This document shows, piece by piece, positions 45,209 to 47,010 of a stretch of 47,010 nt of DNA. The stretch covers positions 1 to 47,010 of the forward strand of contig CAZIHY010000004.1 of assembly GCA_964539115.1 (NCBI GenBank). The letters run 5' to 3'. The notes below the pieces were generated by a model. That model searched no databases, was not told the origin of the DNA, and worked only from the letters and a program-made list of their open reading frames with translations. Position numbers and translations under genes: made by a program. Numbering within the stretch: position 1 is the stretch's first letter; the number at the start of each line of letters is the position of its first letter. Source of the DNA: CAKSXP01 sp964539115. Its GTDB lineage: Bacteria > Bacillota > Clostridia > Oscillospirales > Oscillospiraceae.

Positions 45209-46795
45209 TTATTTCGCAGCCTCGATTCCGGCGAGTCTTCCGAGAGCATAGCATATACCGATGCTCACTCCGGATATGGGAGTTGAGTACTGCGGACCAA
45301 ACCGGCGGCCGCAGCAGTTTCCTGTTGCAAACAATCCGGGTATGGGCTCCTTTTTTGCGTTGAGTACTCGCTGGTTCTCGTCCGTCAGCAGCCCTCCGGT
45401 CGTGACCATGAGCATACCGATCGTCCTGCGTGCGCTGATCTCTCCAAAATATGGAGGAGTATCTATCGTGAACAAAACGCGCGGGTCCTTTCCGAAGTCC
45501 ACGTCTCTGCCATTCCTTGCCATTTCGTTATAACGTTCGACAGATGCAAGGAAGTTTGCCTTGTCTTCGCCCTCATAGCCCAGGCGGTCGGCAAGCTCCG
45601 GCAGACTGTCTGCGGCATAGACGATCTCTCCGCGGCCTTTGTCATGCCCCTTTGGTCCTGCGGCGACCGCCGCCTCGAGCGCGGCGCGGGCGCGGGTGTC
45701 ATACCCGGGATTATTGCAGGCATACGCCATATGAGCCGGAGGGCTGGCCTGTGCATCGTCGAATATCTTCGAGTCATACACTATCGTGTATTTGCCGGCT
45801 TTGGAAAGCGCATTGGCGTTCCCCGTAAACACAGTGTCCCCGAACATCTCGTTGCAGAAGCGGTTTCCCTTGCCGTCGAGCCACAGGGGGCCAAAGGTCT
45901 CAAATGTACTCACATGCGACAGGAAATTGCCGCCCATTGCGGAAAGCGGCCTCGGCTCCAGCCTTCCGCCGGCCCAGACGCCCATTTGTATGCCGCGTCC
46001 GTCGTGGTCCATAGACATCCAGCGATCGCCCTCGTCCATCATGTCATTTATGTCAGGCAAAAGCTCTTCGCGCATCTCCTTATTTCCGCCGAAGCCGCCT
46101 GCCGCGAGGACGACAGATCTCGACGCGTTGTACCTGACATATTTTCCGTCCCTCGTTCTTGCGATAAGTCCAACCACCCTTTCGCCGTCGAGAAGCGGAT
46201 ACTCGGCGTATGTCTCAAAATGGAATTGAGCGCCGTTTTTTTCCGACTGCTCATGGTTGCGGACAACTGCGCGGGTCATGGAAAAGCAATCAGGACCTTT
46301 TTCACGCGGCTCAGCGAACTGTGCAGTTCCGGGCCAGAACTTATAACCGGTTATGTCGCCGGTAAACCGGCTGCCGAGAGGCCAGAAGCCAACGTCTATC
46401 TGGGATTTTTCCTCTTCTGTGAACGGTTCGCAAAACCAGTCGAAGGCTTCTCCGGAGGTCGCTGCAAATTTCATGATAAGCTTGTTGTTGCACATGTTCA
46501 GACTGCGCCTCATCCACTCGTTATAAAACTCTATCGGATCGACCTTAGGCACTCCGCGGCTTGCAAGCCACTTTGAGTTTATATGACCGACGTCCCTGCC
46601 GAAAACATTGAAGCGCTCTCTCGACATCTGTTCAAGGCATATGACGCTTGCCCCTTGCTCCGCCGCCGCTCTGGCCGCACAGCTTCCAGAATGGCCGGCT
46701 CCTACGACGATCACATCCGCGCTGTACTCGGCGGCGATCTCAGCATTGTTTACGGGATCAGGCGGCACTCGCCAGTTGCTCGTTGAATATGGCAC
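45209..46795 (-). CDS. FAD-dependent fumarate-reductase-like flavoprotein
   Basis: The 528-residue product has the dinucleotide motif VGAGHSGSCAA (31-41), the VVLAAGGFGGN segment (about 232-242) and the C-terminal PISGVSIGICYALGRLAG helix of FAD_binding_2 proteins, the fumarate reductase/succinate dehydrogenase flavoprotein group. It has no Tat signal, no heme domain and no FMN domain, so it is a cytosolic stand-alone subunit. Gut Clostridia use many such proteins to reduce enoates, steroids or plant compounds; the substrate here is unknown. GTG start with GGAGGAG. It is followed by an orphan sugar-type binding lipoprotein, which may supply a glycoside-like substrate. The 46796-47010 stretch upstream holds no gene. 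Confidence 0.83.
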   Translation of the reverse strand: MPYSTSNWRVPPDPVNNAEIAAEYSADVIVVGAGHSGSCAARAAAEQGASVICLEQMSRERFNVFGRDVGHINSKWLASRGVPKVDPIEFYNEWMRRSLNMCNNKLIMKFAATSGEAFDWFCEPFTEEEKSQIDVGFWPLGSRFTGDITGYKFWPGTAQFAEPREKGPDCFSMTRAVVRNHEQSEKNGAQFHFETYAEYPLLDGERVVGLIARTRDGKYVRYNASRSVVLAAGGFGGNKEMREELLPDINDMMDEGDRWMSMDHDGRGIQMGVWAGGRLEPRPLSAMGGNFLSHVSTFETFGPLWLDGKGNRFCNEMFGDTVFTGNANALSKAGKYTIVYDSKIFDDAQASPPAHMAYACNNPGYDTRARAALEAAVAAGPKGHDKGRGEIVYAADSLPELADRLGYEGEDKANFLASVERYNEMARNGRDVDFGKDPRVLFTIDTPPYFGEISARRTIGMLMVTTGGLLTDENQRVLNAKKEPIPGLFATGNCCGRRFGPQYSTPISGVSIGICYALGRLAGIEAAK

Positions 46796-47010
46796 GACTT
46801 ACTCCTCCTCGTTTTTGGATATAATAGCCAACAAAAAGCTTTTAACAGGCGGTCTCTTTGTTGAGAATTATAATATCATCATCACTTTAGAATGTATAAT
46901 TCATTTTCGGGCGCTGTTATTCCTAAATTGCATGTGAAATGCCATTAATTCACATTGCTTCTATCCTTGTGTTTTATGTTTTGCATGGGCTTGGATATCC
47001 AAAGTGTTTG

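Overview
The window comes from a spore-forming, probably gut-associated member of the Clostridia, most likely Oscillospirales-like. This is an inference from a CotF-like spore coat protein, SLH-domain surface protein, NlpC/P60-type and C39-type secreted proteins, an AI-2E family exporter, paired ABC exporters and a moderately GC-rich genome that uses ATA isoleucine codons freely. No rRNA, tRNA or CRISPR array was seen. TAG is a normal stop here, because it ends the rlmI-like and YitT-like genes, so the genetic code is standard.

Layout. 1-2.4 kb: a secreted C39-like peptidase overlapping a lipoprotein gene, preceded by an 11-codon mini-ORF. 2.4-5.95 kb (minus strand): a four-gene operon with the signature of C-glycoside deglycosylation, namely a small beta-subunit-like protein (DUF6379 type), a TIM-barrel alpha-subunit-like protein, a Gfo/Idh/MocA oxidoreductase and a second TIM-barrel isomerase. 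This is the most interesting system in the window. 6-7.6 kb: a CotF-like ferritin-fold protein and a membrane-anchored EEP-family hydrolase. 7.7-15.3 kb: a CtpE-like P-type ATPase, diverging from an operon for a heterodimeric ABC exporter plus a MATE pump. 15.3-16.4 kb: a frameshifted BlaR1/M56 remnant and an alpha/beta hydrolase.

16.5-19.8 kb is a foreign-looking insertion: a TetR-type regulator, an oleate hydratase gene broken by one in-frame amber codon, and the C-terminal remnant of a large serine recombinase. Two near-identical copies of a palindromic 20-mer lie near its ends. After it come a 990-residue SLH/SH3/NlpC-P60 surface protein, clpB with an upstream ribbon-helix-helix protein, an AI-2E family transporter, a cysteine desulfurase, mtaB and a serC-serA operon.

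32.8-36.6 kb is a peptide/nickel-type ABC importer (two permeases, two ATPases) with no binding protein. 36.7-40.9 kb is a minus-strand operon (U32 peptidase, oligoendopeptidase F, RlmI-like methyltransferase). Then come a small conserved protein, a second MATE pump with a YitT-family protein and, at the right end, a flavoprotein followed by an orphan sugar-type binding lipoprotein.

In the deglycosidase operon the expected chemistry is NAD-dependent oxidation of the sugar C3 hydroxyl by the oxidoreductase, cleavage of the C-C glycosidic bond by the alpha/beta pair, and possibly further conversion of the released 3-oxo sugar by the second isomerase. This is inferred from known C-glycoside deglycosidases and is not proven for this strain. 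All assignments come from reading motifs by eye; no database search was possible.
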